Positions 1 to 8,006 of a stretch of DNA of 14,512 nucleotides are shown here, one piece after another. The stretch's first letter is position 1, and each line of letters opens with the position of its first letter. The notes beneath the pieces are model-generated. The model worked only from the letters and a program-made list of their open reading frames with translations, made no database searches and was not told the origin of the DNA. The stretch is from Eubacteriales bacterium (GTDB taxonomy: Bacteria > Bacillota > Clostridia > Lachnospirales > Lachnospiraceae). The stretch covers positions 1-14,512 of the forward strand of contig JAUNPT010000050.1 in assembly GCA_030536565.1 (NCBI GenBank), read 5' to 3'. A program made the position numbers and the translations under genes.

Positions 1-1291
1 GTGTTGCATATGCATTCTTTAAATCATCACCATCAATCCCAGTACCGCTTGTAGTTCCAATAAGAGCATCTACTGTTTCATCTGAATATTTTTTATTTCC
101 GTTTTCATCGGTAACATTTTTTAAATATTTAATAGCTGAATCTGCAGCCTGAACTCCATATGAGTATACCTTTGTATTATTTCCACTCATATATCTTGGA
201 AGTCCGTATTCTGAATCTGCACCAGCTACATCTGGGTCTCCGGCAGCTATGTTCTTGCCAGCATTAGATGTATAACCATCCTCATACATTGTACCACCAG
301 CACCATACTTCCAGCCATTACCATAAAGCTTACCATTACCAGTTACACGCACATTAGTAACAGGTGCGCTCTCGTCAGCACTCATTGCGTTAACAAGTCC
401 CCAGCCTCTTGTATCTGTATAGAATGGATACATTAAGAAACCGATTTCAAAATGGTCACTGTTAGGTGATGCCCAAAGTGTTCCGTTCACCTCAAGTGTC
501 ATATCACTTTTAAGCCATACAGCACCTGAAACGAATACCTTTCCATTCTCAGCCTCTGGGATAACTACCTTTCCGCCCGGTGTACATGCATCAATGGCAT
601 CCTGAATTGCCTTTGTATTCTTCTCTATAACTGCATTCTTTTCATCATCATATGATGTGTAGCCCTCAGTTGCTACAGCACCAAAATCTACTATATTGAA
701 GACGTCAGCCTTAGCTGTTGTCTTTCCTGTAATTGTCTTAGCTGTTCCTAATTCTTTTCCGTCTTTATCTACAGCCACTACCTTAAATGTATATTCTTTA
801 TCTGCCTCAAGCCCAGTCGCACGGTATGAATGAATATCAACATCAACCATATCAACATCACTTGCTGTATCATAATAATCATAAAATGCTTCCATGTACT
901 TTGCTGTCCACTTAGCATTCTCCTTAAAATTCTGTCTGGCAGTTCCTGCTTTTACCCCGTTGATATACACGTTATAATCTGCTACATCATCATATTTCTC
1001 AGGCTTCTGCCATACAAAGCCAATACTTGATTCATCATATGCAAGCACTGGAATCTGCAAATCACTTATATCATGGCTTCCCTGTGTCTTGTCAAATAAT
1101 GGTTTTTCCAATTGTTGTGTTCCGAACGTATCACTTCCGATTACGCTGAAAACATCAGAATTTACATACTTGTTGTGACCTTCTGTTGTTGGCAGTCCTG
1201 CAGCGTTGGCACTAAACCCTGTCAGCGTAAGCGAGCCTACTGTCAGTGCAACGGACATTCCCACCGCCATAACCTTCTTAAATTTTTTCAT
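1..1291 (-). CDS. Secreted GH28 pectinase (exo-polygalacturonase-like) with N-terminal Fn3 domain, partial
   Basis: The gene is cut by the window start; 430 N-terminal codons are visible with no stop. Residues 1-31 form a signal peptide (basic MKKFKK, a hydrophobic stretch, then a site near SANAA). Residues 75-190 look like a fibronectin type III domain (FVWQKP, YNVYINGV, YTFKVVAVD). From about 197 the GH28 right-handed beta-helix begins: FNIVDFGA, then NTKAIQDAIDACTPGGKVVIP, SGAVWLKSDMTLEVNGTL and VRVTGNGKLYGNGW. Fn3 plus GH28 is the layout of bacterial exo-poly-alpha-galacturonosidases, which release sugars from the ends of pectin chains. The catalytic aspartates of GH28 lie beyond the visible part, so activity and exo/endo mode cannot be confirmed. 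The start is fixed by AAGGAG at 1297-1302, 5 nt before ATG. The gene has its own promoter and is separated from purL by a hairpin. GH28 is near certain; the exo assignment is an inference. Confidence 0.88.
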   Translation of the reverse strand, partial: MKKFKKVMAVGMSVALTVGSLTLTGFSANAAGLPTTEGHNKYVNSDVFSVIGSDTFGTQQLEKPLFDKTQGSHDISDLQIPVLAYDESSIGFVWQKPEKYDDVADYNVYINGVKAGTARQNFKENAKWTAKYMEAFYDYYDTASDVDMVDVDIHSYRATGLEADKEYTFKVVAVDKDGKELGTAKTITGKTTAKADVFNIVDFGAVATEGYTSYDDEKNAVIEKNTKAIQDAIDACTPGGKVVIPEAENGKVFVSGAVWLKSDMTLEVNGTLWASPNSDHFEIGFLMYPFYTDTRGWGLVNAMSADESAPVTNVRVTGNGKLYGNGWKYGAGGTMYEDGYTSNAGKNIAAGDPDVAGADSEYGLPRYMSGNNTKVYSYGVQAADSAIKYLKNVTDENGNKKYSDETVDALIGTTSGTGIDGDDLKNAYAT

Positions 1292-1366
1292 ACCTTCTCC
1301 TTTTCCGTCATAAAAGATTTACAACTATAATAATAAACCTCTTAGTAGTTTCATACTTTATAAAAT

Positions 1367-1398
1367 ATACATATGCAGCTGCCTGTCCAGATATGTAT
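1367..1398 (-). promoter_or_regulatory. Inverted repeat in the GH28 mRNA leader
   Basis: Perfect 8-bp arms (ATACATAT and ATATGTAT) flank a 16-nt loop that contains the palindrome GCAGCTGC. It sits in the middle of the predicted leader of about 145 nt between the promoter and the GH28 start. It could be an mRNA stem or a DNA-binding site. No known riboswitch class was recognised. The AT-rich arms make chance a real alternative. Confidence 0.3.
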
Positions 1399-1443
1399 TC
1401 CGCAAACAACTTTTATTTAACTATTTTATTAAAGTATAGTTAT

Positions 1444-1472
1444 ATATTATCCCTTTGTTGATATTATGTCAA
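1444..1472 (-). promoter_or_regulatory. Sigma-A promoter of the GH28 gene
   Basis: The minus strand carries TTGACA (1467-1472), a 17-nt spacer and TAATAT (1444-1449): a perfect -35, one mismatch in the -10 and ideal spacing. Transcription should start near 1437 and give a leader of about 145 nt. Two palindromes overlap or abut the -35, so the promoter may be controlled by a repressor or activator, which would fit an inducible pectinase gene. Confidence 0.8.
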
Positions 1473-1487
1473 TATCTTTTATAAAAG
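1460..1487 (-). promoter_or_regulatory. Candidate operator: two palindromes at the GH28 -35
   Basis: An inverted repeat (arms GATATT and AATATC, 5-nt spacer, 1460-1476) covers the -35 element. A perfect 12-bp palindrome, CTTTTATAAAAG, follows at 1476-1487, just upstream of the -35, where an UP element or activator site would lie. This placement suits a regulator of pectin use, but neither half matches an operator I can name, and the region is AT-rich. Confidence 0.35.
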
Positions 1488-1540
1488 CAATTTGTTTTTA
1501 TGTATTTTGCACATATTATAGTGTATTTTACCAGCAAAAG

Positions 1541-1588
1541 TAACAGAGGCATATCACACTAACTACTTAGTGTGATATGCCTCTGTTA
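1541..1588 (-). terminator. Perfect 22-bp hairpin after purL
   Basis: The 22-nt arms are exactly complementary around a CTAC loop. The hairpin lies 30 nt past the purL stop (1619) and upstream of the GH28 promoter, so its likely job is to end purL transcription. The run after the stem on the minus strand is only CTTTTG, a weak U-tract, so it may act as a 3' end stabiliser or leaky terminator. Between this hairpin and the GH28 ATG, the sequence holds only the promoter, operator candidates and leader listed here; 1589-1618 shows nothing. Confidence 0.65.
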
Positions 1589-1618
1589 AATAAATATAAT
1601 TAGTATTCGCTTTACTCA

Positions 1619-4600
1619 TTAATTAGCAAAGTATGCTACACCTGATTCAAATATCTTAAGGTCTTGTTCACCATAAATGTTTATTGCCACAGAATCACCA
1701 CGTCTCTCTGAATGTGCCATCTTACCAAAGCAGCGTCCGTCTGGACTTGTAATTCCTTCAATAGCCATATAAGAGCCATTTACATTCCACTCCTCGTCCA
1801 TTGAAACATTTCCTTCTGGGTCACAATATTGTGTGGCAACCTGTCCATTAGCGATAAGCTTATCAAGCCATTCCTTAGGTGCTACAAAACGCCCCTCGCC
1901 ATGTGACGCAGGATTACAGTATACACCGCCAAGCTCTGCCTGTGCAAGCCATGGGCTCTTATCCGTAACAACCTTTGTATAAACCATCTTAGATATATGA
2001 CGATTAATCGTATTATATGTCAATGTAGGAGAATCATTATCCTGTCCTGTTATCTTTCCGTTAGGAACTAATCCAAGTTTAATAAGCGCCTGGAAGCCAT
2101 TACATATACCAAGAGCAAGACCATCTCTTTCATTAAGAAGCTTCTCCACTGCCTCCTTCATCTTTGCATTACGAAAGGCTGTTGCAAAGAACTTGGCAGA
2201 ACCATCTGGTTCATCACCAGCTGAGAAACCACCTGGGAACATAATAATCTGTGACTGGTTAATTGCTTTCTCAAATTCATCTACAGACTCTCTGATTCCC
2301 TCCGCATCAAGATTCTTAAACACCTTTATAATAGTGTCAGCTCCCGCTCTCTCGAATGCTTTAGCACTGTCATATTCGCAGTTTGTACCTGGGAACACCG
2401 GAATAAATACTGTTGGCTTTGCAACCTTGTTCCTGCAGATATGAATGCTGTCCGCATGATAGAGCTTAGCTTCAACTGAAGCTGTATCCTTAACAGCCTT
2501 TGTAGGGAATACGCCCTCTAATTTAGACTTCCATACCCTCAGAGCTTCCTGTTCATCTATAACAATGTCACCATATACAAATCTGGCGTCTGACGTTACC
2601 TGTCCAACCTTTGTATATGCAACATCTATGCTGTCAAGCTTATCTGCCGCAGCCTCCGCAACTATACAGCCATAGGCAGGAGCAAACAGCTGGTTTTTGC
2701 TGACTGTCTCATCAATCACAAAGCCCATCTTATTACCAAATGCCATCTTCGAAAGTGCAGGCACTAAACCATTGGCATCTAATACATATGCTGAAACAAT
2801 CGTTCCATTCTGTGTCAGCGCATGAACTGCATTATATAAAGCTTTAATCTGTTCAAAATCCGGTAAATCATACTCGTCTTTTGTAATATCAAAACGAACT
2901 AACACATTTCCAGCCTTCTTAAGCTCTGGAGTGATAATATCTTTTTCCTTTGCAACATCAATCGCAAACGAACATAGTGTTGGTGGAACATCAATATCCT
3001 CAAATGTTCCTGACATACTGTCCTTACCGCCGATTGACGGAAGTCCGAAGCCTAACTGGGCCTCATATGCACCAAGAAGTGCTGCAAATGGCTGGCTCCA
3101 TCTTGATGGTTCTTCTGTCATTCTTCTGAAGTACTCCTGGAATGTAAATCTAATCTTATTAAAATCACCGCCTGCTGCAACAATTTTTGCAACAGAATCA
3201 ATAACCGCATACATTGCACCATGATATGGGCTCCACTTTGAAAGATATGGGTCAAATCCATAAGACATCATCGTGACTGTATCACATCTGCCCTTAAGTA
3301 CTGGGAGCTTGGCAACCATTGCCTGGGTCTCTGTAAGCTGGTACTGTCCGCCATATGGCATAAGCACTGAGCCTGCTCCAATTGAACCATCAAATCTTTC
3401 AACAAGTCCCTTCTGTGAGCATACATTAAGGTCTGATAATGTATCCAGCCACTTAGACTTAACATCTGTCACTTCCTCTGCCTTCATATAGCTTTCTTCC
3501 TTTTCAGGAATATCAACTAAAACAGAAGTTTCCTGATGTGCTCCATTAGTATCCAGGAAAGCTCTTGAAATATTGACTATATCCTTGCCTCTCCAGTTAA
3601 GAACAAGTCTAGGTTCTTCAGTAACAACAGCCACCTCAACAGCTTCAAGATTTTCTTCTGCTGCATACTCTAAAAATGCTTTAACGTCCTTAGGATCAAT
3701 GACAACCGCCATTCTCTCCTGTGATTCAGAAATTGAAAGCTCTGTTCCATCAAGGCCCTCATATTTTTTAGGCACTTTATCCAAATCAACTCTAAGTCCG
3801 TCAGCCAGCTCGCCTATAGCAACTGATACACCTCCGGCCCCAAAGTCGTTACACTTTTTAACAAGCTTGGTAACCTCTGGCCTTCTAAAGAGCCTCTGCA
3901 TCTTTCTTTCTGTAGGTGCATTACCCTTCTGAACCTCTGCTCCGCAGCTTTCCAAGGACTGTTCTGTATGAACCTTAGATGAACCTGTAGCTCCGCCACA
4001 GCCATCACGTCCTGTACGTCCGCCAAGCAAAATAATAATATCTCCCGGGTCTGAATTTAATCTCTGAACCGCATTTCTCGGAGCTGCTGCAATAACTGCA
4101 CCAATTTCCATACGCTTAGCAACATAGTCAGGATGATAGATTTCCTTAACATAACCTGTTGCAAGTCCAATCTGATTGCCATAAGATGAATAACCATGTG
4201 CCGCACCCGTTACCAGCTTTCTCTGAGGCAGCTTGCCATGAAGTGTCTCTGAAATAGGTACCGTAGGGTCAGCCGCACCTGTAATACGCATTGCCTGATA
4301 TACATAAGTACGTCCTGACAATGGATCTCGGATAGCACCGCCAAGACATGTGGCAGCCCCACCAAATGGCTCAATTTCTGTTGGATGGTTATGTGTCTCG
4401 TTCTTAAAATTAACAAGCCACTCCTCTGTCTTTCCGTCAATTTCAACTGGGACTACTATACTGCAGGCATTGATTTCATCAGATTCTTCCTGATCTGCTA
4501 ACTTACCCTCTGCCTTAAGCTTCTTCATTCCCATAAGAGCAAGATCCATAAGGCACACAAACTTGTCCTTACGTCCTTTATAAATTTCGCTTCTGTCAGC

Positions 4601-5374
4601 AAGATACTTGTTGTAAGCTGCCTCCATAGGTGCCTTATAATATCCGTCCTTAAATGTGACATTTTTTAATTCTGTTGCGAAAGTTGTATGACGGCAGTGG
4701 TCTGACCAGTATGTGTCAAGAACACGAATTTCTGTCATAGTAGGGTTTCTCTTTTCATCTGCAGCAAAATGCTCCTGAATAAACTGGAAATCCTTAAATG
4801 TCATGGCAAGTCCCAAAGAATCATATAATTCCTTTAATTTATCCTCTGCCATATCTATAAAACCATCAAACACAATAACATCAGCTGGAACTGCAAATTC
4901 TGTAACAAGAGTTTTTGGAATCTGACTTGAAGCTTCTCTTGAATCGACAGGATTAATACATAATTCCTTGATTTTAGCCTTTTCCTCTTCAGAAAGCTTA
5001 CCAGAAATCACATATGTTGTAGCAGTTTTAATGACAGGTTTTTCATTCTCATTAAAAAACTTAACGCACTGCTCTGCTGAATCCGCTCTCTGGTCAAACT
5101 GGCCTGGTAAATATTCTACTGAAAAAATAAAATCATCATCTGCTGCTTCAAAGCTCATCTCATATACATCATCTACCGGCGGTTCTGAAAAAACAGTTGT
5201 TAATGCTTTCTTATAGGTATCCTCTGAAAGATTCTCAATATCATAACGTATAAGCACTCTTACCTTTGTAATAGTCTTAATTCCTAAATATCCTGTCACC
5301 TCATCATGAAGTTCTTTTGCATTAACCGCAAATGGTTCTTTTTTTTCAACGAAAACTCTCTTTACGACGCTCAT
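1619..5374 (-). CDS. purL: Phosphoribosylformylglycinamidine synthase, one-chain type
   Basis: This enzyme makes FGAM from FGAR, glutamine and ATP, the fourth step of de novo purine synthesis, in the cytosol. At 1251 residues it is the large single-chain form known from clostridia and streptococci, not the PurS/PurQ/PurL complex of Bacillus. In order: a PurS-like N-terminal region (about 1-145), the linker signature DTYWSDHCRHT (220-230), a first synthase half with NETHNHPTEIEPF (325-337) and GGRTGRDG (451-458), a second half with GGKDSM (782-787), and a class I glutamine amidotransferase from about 987. The amidotransferase triad is visible: Cys1091 in GICNGFQ, and His1221 and Glu1223 in AHSERR. 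AGGAGG at 5379-5384 lies 4 nt before the ATG. It has its own promoter and a following hairpin and no other pur gene beside it here. It appears intact. Confidence 0.97.
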   Translation of the reverse strand: MSVVKRVFVEKKEPFAVNAKELHDEVTGYLGIKTITKVRVLIRYDIENLSEDTYKKALTTVFSEPPVDDVYEMSFEAADDDFIFSVEYLPGQFDQRADSAEQCVKFFNENEKPVIKTATTYVISGKLSEEEKAKIKELCINPVDSREASSQIPKTLVTEFAVPADVIVFDGFIDMAEDKLKELYDSLGLAMTFKDFQFIQEHFAADEKRNPTMTEIRVLDTYWSDHCRHTTFATELKNVTFKDGYYKAPMEAAYNKYLADRSEIYKGRKDKFVCLMDLALMGMKKLKAEGKLADQEESDEINACSIVVPVEIDGKTEEWLVNFKNETHNHPTEIEPFGGAATCLGGAIRDPLSGRTYVYQAMRITGAADPTVPISETLHGKLPQRKLVTGAAHGYSSYGNQIGLATGYVKEIYHPDYVAKRMEIGAVIAAAPRNAVQRLNSDPGDIIILLGGRTGRDGCGGATGSSKVHTEQSLESCGAEVQKGNAPTERKMQRLFRRPEVTKLVKKCNDFGAGGVSVAIGELADGLRVDLDKVPKKYEGLDGTELSISESQERMAVVIDPKDVKAFLEYAAEENLEAVEVAVVTEEPRLVLNWRGKDIVNISRAFLDTNGAHQETSVLVDIPEKEESYMKAEEVTDVKSKWLDTLSDLNVCSQKGLVERFDGSIGAGSVLMPYGGQYQLTETQAMVAKLPVLKGRCDTVTMMSYGFDPYLSKWSPYHGAMYAVIDSVAKIVAAGGDFNKIRFTFQEYFRRMTEEPSRWSQPFAALLGAYEAQLGFGLPSIGGKDSMSGTFEDIDVPPTLCSFAIDVAKEKDIITPELKKAGNVLVRFDITKDEYDLPDFEQIKALYNAVHALTQNGTIVSAYVLDANGLVPALSKMAFGNKMGFVIDETVSKNQLFAPAYGCIVAEAAADKLDSIDVAYTKVGQVTSDARFVYGDIVIDEQEALRVWKSKLEGVFPTKAVKDTASVEAKLYHADSIHICRNKVAKPTVFIPVFPGTNCEYDSAKAFERAGADTIIKVFKNLDAEGIRESVDEFEKAINQSQIIMFPGGFSAGDEPDGSAKFFATAFRNAKMKEAVEKLLNERDGLALGICNGFQALIKLGLVPNGKITGQDNDSPTLTYNTINRHISKMVYTKVVTDKSPWLAQAELGGVYCNPASHGEGRFVAPKEWLDKLIANGQVATQYCDPEGNVSMDEEWNVNGSYMAIEGITSPDGRCFGKMAHSERRGDSVAINIYGEQDLKIFESGVAYFAN

Positions 5375-5400
5375 TGTTCCTCCTAATATATGTATAGATA

Positions 5401-5416
5401 TTATTTATGTAAATAA
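5401..5416 (-). promoter_or_regulatory. 16-bp palindrome in the purL leader
   Basis: TTATTTACATAAATAA has perfect 7-bp arms around a 2-nt centre. It lies about 5-20 nt downstream of the predicted purL transcription start, a classical repressor position. It does not look like the Bacillus PurR box. An operator for a clostridial purine regulator is possible, but AT-rich chance is not excluded. Confidence 0.35.
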
Positions 5417-5427
5417 ATGTGTTTCTT

Positions 5428-5456
5428 AGTGTAACACAAGATAAAAAAAGAAACAA
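5428..5456 (-). promoter_or_regulatory. Candidate promoter of purL
   Basis: The minus strand has TTGTTT (5451-5456), a 17-nt spacer and TACACT (5428-5433), preceded by TGT, which makes an extended -10. A short palindrome, GTGTTACAC, covers the -10. It lies in the 99-nt gap between the fapA-like stop and purL, so purL can be read independently of the genes upstream. No terminator is visible after the fapA-like gene, so read-through is also possible. Confidence 0.55.
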
Positions 5457-5473
5457 GATTATTCAGAAATATA

Positions 5474-6895
5474 CTATTCTTCATCCATGCCCTCAGCAAC
5501 AATCCTGTCATTGCCTCTTTTTATTCTTAAATGTGAAAATGCACAATCAGGTACATACATTTTATCATCAAATACTATACGGCAGCCCGGATATATAATC
5601 TTATCAATTCTTACATCTGCTCTTGCCGAATCCTTAATAAGCTCCAGAAGATGCCTGCACCGTTCATCCCATTTATTCTCCTCAGCCTTCTTTATTATCT
5701 TAGACTGCAGAATCTTTGTATAAGTTTCCTGACTAAACTTTTCAGGATTAACCTTCTTTGCCGCATCATACTTTTTAATTGCCAGTGAATACATATCAAT
5801 CTGCTCTATTATTTCCTTTAATACAATAATTGCGTCTGCATATTCCTTTCGCAGTTCCTTTGTAGCTCCGACGCGAAGGATTGTTTTTGTAGCTGAATCA
5901 TGTCCACAGTTGACCGTTTCTATTCCCATAATTCCGGTTACATCACCGCCAAATATTGAACCATGCCTGCCTTCTACAATAACCTTGCCTCTTGCTGTAA
6001 CAACTGAATTAAGGAGATATCCGCATTTGATATCGCCTCCGGCATTAACCACGGCATTCTCAAAATATTTCCCAGATATATTACCCTTGGCCTCAATATG
6101 GCCTTTTCCATTGCAGTTGACCCCATCATTAAATATAATGTCCTTATCAGCATATATATAGGCACCTTCCACATGCCCTCCTATATATATATTGCCCATG
6201 GCCCTGATTGTAACTCCTGAAATCACGCTTCCAGTAATATTTACATCTCCATCAAATTCAATATTTCCCACATTCAAATCAACATCGCCTGAAACATCAT
6301 ATATATTGCTGATATTCATATCATAATTTAAATAGTCAATCTTTCCTGTAAATGCCGCATAATATGTATTACCGTCCTCGGAAACCGTAAATCCCTTTCC
6401 CCTGAGCTTGGACTTTGGCTTCCCCGGCTTTGGCGTCAACAATTTACCGCATACATTATAACCAAACACTCCCTTTGTCGGCGGGTGATACTCAGCCAGT
6501 TTAGCTCCTTCATTTACCTTTTCAAAAAGCTTGGTATTAAAATAATCCACAGAACCATCTGCACGTAGGCTTGGTTTGCTGTTAGTCCTGTAATCCGTAT
6601 CAAAAAAGAATTCATAATAACCATCAGCTCCCGCCTCCTGTGGCTTTCCGGCTGCCACAACAACCCTTTCCTCATATATCTTCTGATCAAGCATATGTAA
6701 GATTTCTTCTTCATCAATCCCCATCTTAACGCCTGCTTCTGACAGTTTAGACATAATTTCATCATATGTATAAAAAGCTTCATCTGTCAGCTTTCTAAGG
6801 CAGACTGTCGCAAGCATCTGATCGTTGGATATATCCACCTGAATATCTTTAATATTAAGTTGTTCCAAATCCTTTAAAAGTTCAGATATATCCAT
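5474..6895 (-). CDS. fapA: FapA family (DUF342) protein
   Basis: With the ATG start the protein has 473 residues and ends in GMDEE. Residues 1-165 form the FapA N-terminal region, including the typical HPPTKGVFGYNVCGK stretch near 137-151. About 192-334 is a beta-helix of short strands with repeating small/polar residues (GDVNITGSVISG, GNIYIGGHVEGA, GDIKCGYLLNSVV). About 345-425 is a long, charged, probably coiled-coil helical segment. A small beta domain ends the protein (PGCRIVFDDKMYVPD). There is no signal peptide or membrane segment, so it is cytoplasmic. In Vibrio, FapA promotes flagellar assembly and responds to a sugar-PTS protein; most firmicute members are uncharacterised. No flagellar gene is in the window, so that role is inference. 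The longer frame from TTG at 6919 would put the ribosome binding site inside the gene, so the ATG at 6895 is preferred. It follows the repeat-protein gene by 54 nt. Confidence 0.85.
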   Translation of the reverse strand: MDISELLKDLEQLNIKDIQVDISNDQMLATVCLRKLTDEAFYTYDEIMSKLSEAGVKMGIDEEEILHMLDQKIYEERVVVAAGKPQEAGADGYYEFFFDTDYRTNSKPSLRADGSVDYFNTKLFEKVNEGAKLAEYHPPTKGVFGYNVCGKLLTPKPGKPKSKLRGKGFTVSEDGNTYYAAFTGKIDYLNYDMNISNIYDVSGDVDLNVGNIEFDGDVNITGSVISGVTIRAMGNIYIGGHVEGAYIYADKDIIFNDGVNCNGKGHIEAKGNISGKYFENAVVNAGGDIKCGYLLNSVVTARGKVIVEGRHGSIFGGDVTGIMGIETVNCGHDSATKTILRVGATKELRKEYADAIIVLKEIIEQIDMYSLAIKKYDAAKKVNPEKFSQETYTKILQSKIIKKAEENKWDERCRHLLELIKDSARADVRIDKIIYPGCRIVFDDKMYVPDCAFSHLRIKRGNDRIVAEGMDEE

Positions 6896-6905
6896 ATATA
6901 TGTCT

Positions 6906-6914
6906 CTCCTCCTT
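6906..6914 (-). promoter_or_regulatory. Ribosome binding site that fixes the fapA start
   Basis: AAGGAGGAG lies 10 nt before the ATG at 6895. The alternative TTG at 6919 is upstream of this site and has no ribosome binding site of its own. Confidence 0.8.
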
Positions 6915-6949
6915 ACCAAGTAATCATTTCAGAATATGTCAGTCAAAAA

Positions 6950-7927
6950 TTATAGCAGGTCATTTTCCAGCTCTTTCCTTATTTTTTCCATTGCCTTGCT
7001 GTCAAGATGATTGTCCAGCATAGGTGATGGATTGATATTGTGCTCCAATGCAATCCTAATCTGCTCCATCTGTGCATATGTATATTTTACATCTGCATAC
7101 ACGCTTACATCTAGTCCCTTGGATAAGCCTATTAAAATCTGCTGACTCTGCATTTCGTCCAAAGTATATGCCATCTCATCATTTTCCAGATTAATCCGCA
7201 TTTCCTTCATTTCCAGAGCATCAATAAATGGGTCAGCATAAACAGATACATCAACCCCTGCTTCCAGTCCCAGCCTTACCTGTTCCATCTGTCCAGAAGA
7301 AAAGCCCAAAAGGGAATACTGGCTTGTATCAACTCCTGCTTCCAGTCCCAGTCTAATCTGTCTCATCTGCTCACCTGAGTATTCATGCAGCAGATATCTG
7401 GTGACATCAACGCAGTTTTCGACTCCAAGCCTGATTTCATTAAGCTGACGCTCGTCAAAGCCTTCTTTTACAAAAAACGAAATATCCACATCTGCTTTTC
7501 TGGCAAATCGAATCTGTCTAAGTACATTACCCGAATATCCCATCAGCGCATACCTTGTCATGTCATAACGATTCTCAGCTCCAAGCCTGATTTCTCTCAT
7601 AATTGAATAATCATATTTTGGATTTTCAATTTCTCCTAAATCGACTCCCGCCACAATAGAATTTTTAATTTCTTCCATCTGCATAAAATCATATTCCGGA
7701 TTTGCCAGCCTTGATACGTCAATTCCACTTTTAAGCCCAAGCCTCAGGGATTTCATCTGTGCCGCATCAAACTGTGGATTGGCATACACTGATACATCTA
7801 CGCCTGCTTCAAGCCCTTTTTGTATCTCAATGTACTGCATGTGATTAAAGCCCAATTTTCTCCACTGTTCTCCATCAGCATTACTCATTATGCAATTTGA
7901 AACTTCTTTTTTAAATTCTTCTTCCAT
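6950..7927 (-). CDS. Solenoid-like protein of 26-residue repeats
   Basis: I do not recognise a named family with a proven function. The 325-residue protein has a 30-residue N-terminal cap and then repeats to its end: nine full copies of 26 residues (31-238 and 260-285), a shortened copy of 21 (239-259), a diverged copy (286-311) and a final half copy (312-325). The consensus is QM-x2-IR-x-GLE-AGVD-VS-x-YA followed by a loop such as NPxFD, which suggests one helix, a GVD turn and a short second helix per unit. Similar repeats are common in Lachnospiraceae proteins, including ones from mobile elements. No signal peptide, membrane segment or catalytic motif is seen, so a cytoplasmic binding scaffold is likely. 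ATG at 7927 is chosen because GGAG lies 7 nt before it; GTG at 7933 would be only 1 nt from that site. The fapA gene follows, probably on the same mRNA. Confidence 0.8.
   Translation of the reverse strand: MEEEFKKEVSNCIMSNADGEQWRKLGFNHMQYIEIQKGLEAGVDVSVYANPQFDAAQMKSLRLGLKSGIDVSRLANPEYDFMQMEEIKNSIVAGVDLGEIENPKYDYSIMREIRLGAENRYDMTRYALMGYSGNVLRQIRFARKADVDISFFVKEGFDERQLNEIRLGVENCVDVTRYLLHEYSGEQMRQIRLGLEAGVDTSQYSLLGFSSGQMEQVRLGLEAGVDVSVYADPFIDALEMKEMRINLENDEMAYTLDEMQSQQILIGLSKGLDVSVYADVKYTYAQMEQIRIALEHNINPSPMLDNHLDSKAMEKIRKELENDLL
6995..7837 (-). repeat. Array of eleven protein-level repeats, 78-nt period
   Basis: Eleven in-frame units encode the 26-residue repeats; ten have 78 nt and the ninth has 63 nt (five codons missing). 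Most copies have diverged at the DNA level. Copies 7 and 8 still share long stretches, for example cttccagtccca at 7261 and 7339, exactly 78 nt apart, which points to growth by tandem duplication. Confidence 0.85.
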
Positions 7928-7934
7928 GTCCACG

Positions 7935-7938
7935 CTCC
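7935..7938 (-). promoter_or_regulatory. Ribosome binding site that fixes the repeat-protein start
   Basis: GGAG lies 7 nt before the ATG at 7927. It is too close to the alternative GTG at 7933 and serves an out-of-frame ATG at 7940 even less well. Confidence 0.6.
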
Positions 7939-7977
7939 ATTTAACACTGTAAAAAATGCCTCATATATATTATAAAC

Positions 7978-8006
7978 ATTATACTATATTCACATAGAAT
8001 TTGCAC
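7978..8006 (-). promoter_or_regulatory. Weak candidate promoter of the repeat-protein/fapA unit
   Basis: A perfect TATAAT (7978-7983) lies about 50 nt upstream of the repeat-protein ATG. The hexamer 17 nt before it is GTGCAA, a poor -35, and there is no TGn extension. The gap of 119 nt after the helicase stop shows A/T runs but no convincing terminator, so read-through from the helicase unit is the alternative. Confidence 0.35.

Noticed and set aside
1500..1540. TATAAT-like box near 1515 as a second GH28 promoter
   Set aside because: No -35 lies at a workable distance, and TTGACA-17-TAATAT downstream explains transcription better.
3573..3932. 119-codon open frame on the plus strand
   Set aside because: It is antisense to purL, and its Ser-rich product reflects codon bias of the real gene.
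6896..6919. Longer fapA start at TTG (extra residues MVRRRDIY)
   Set aside because: The ribosome binding site AAGGAGGAG would be inside the gene; the ATG at 6895 fits it.
6995..7837. Regular 78-nt spacing that might suggest a CRISPR or satellite array
   Set aside because: The period is a whole number of codons, the frame is open throughout and the units are conserved as protein rather than DNA.
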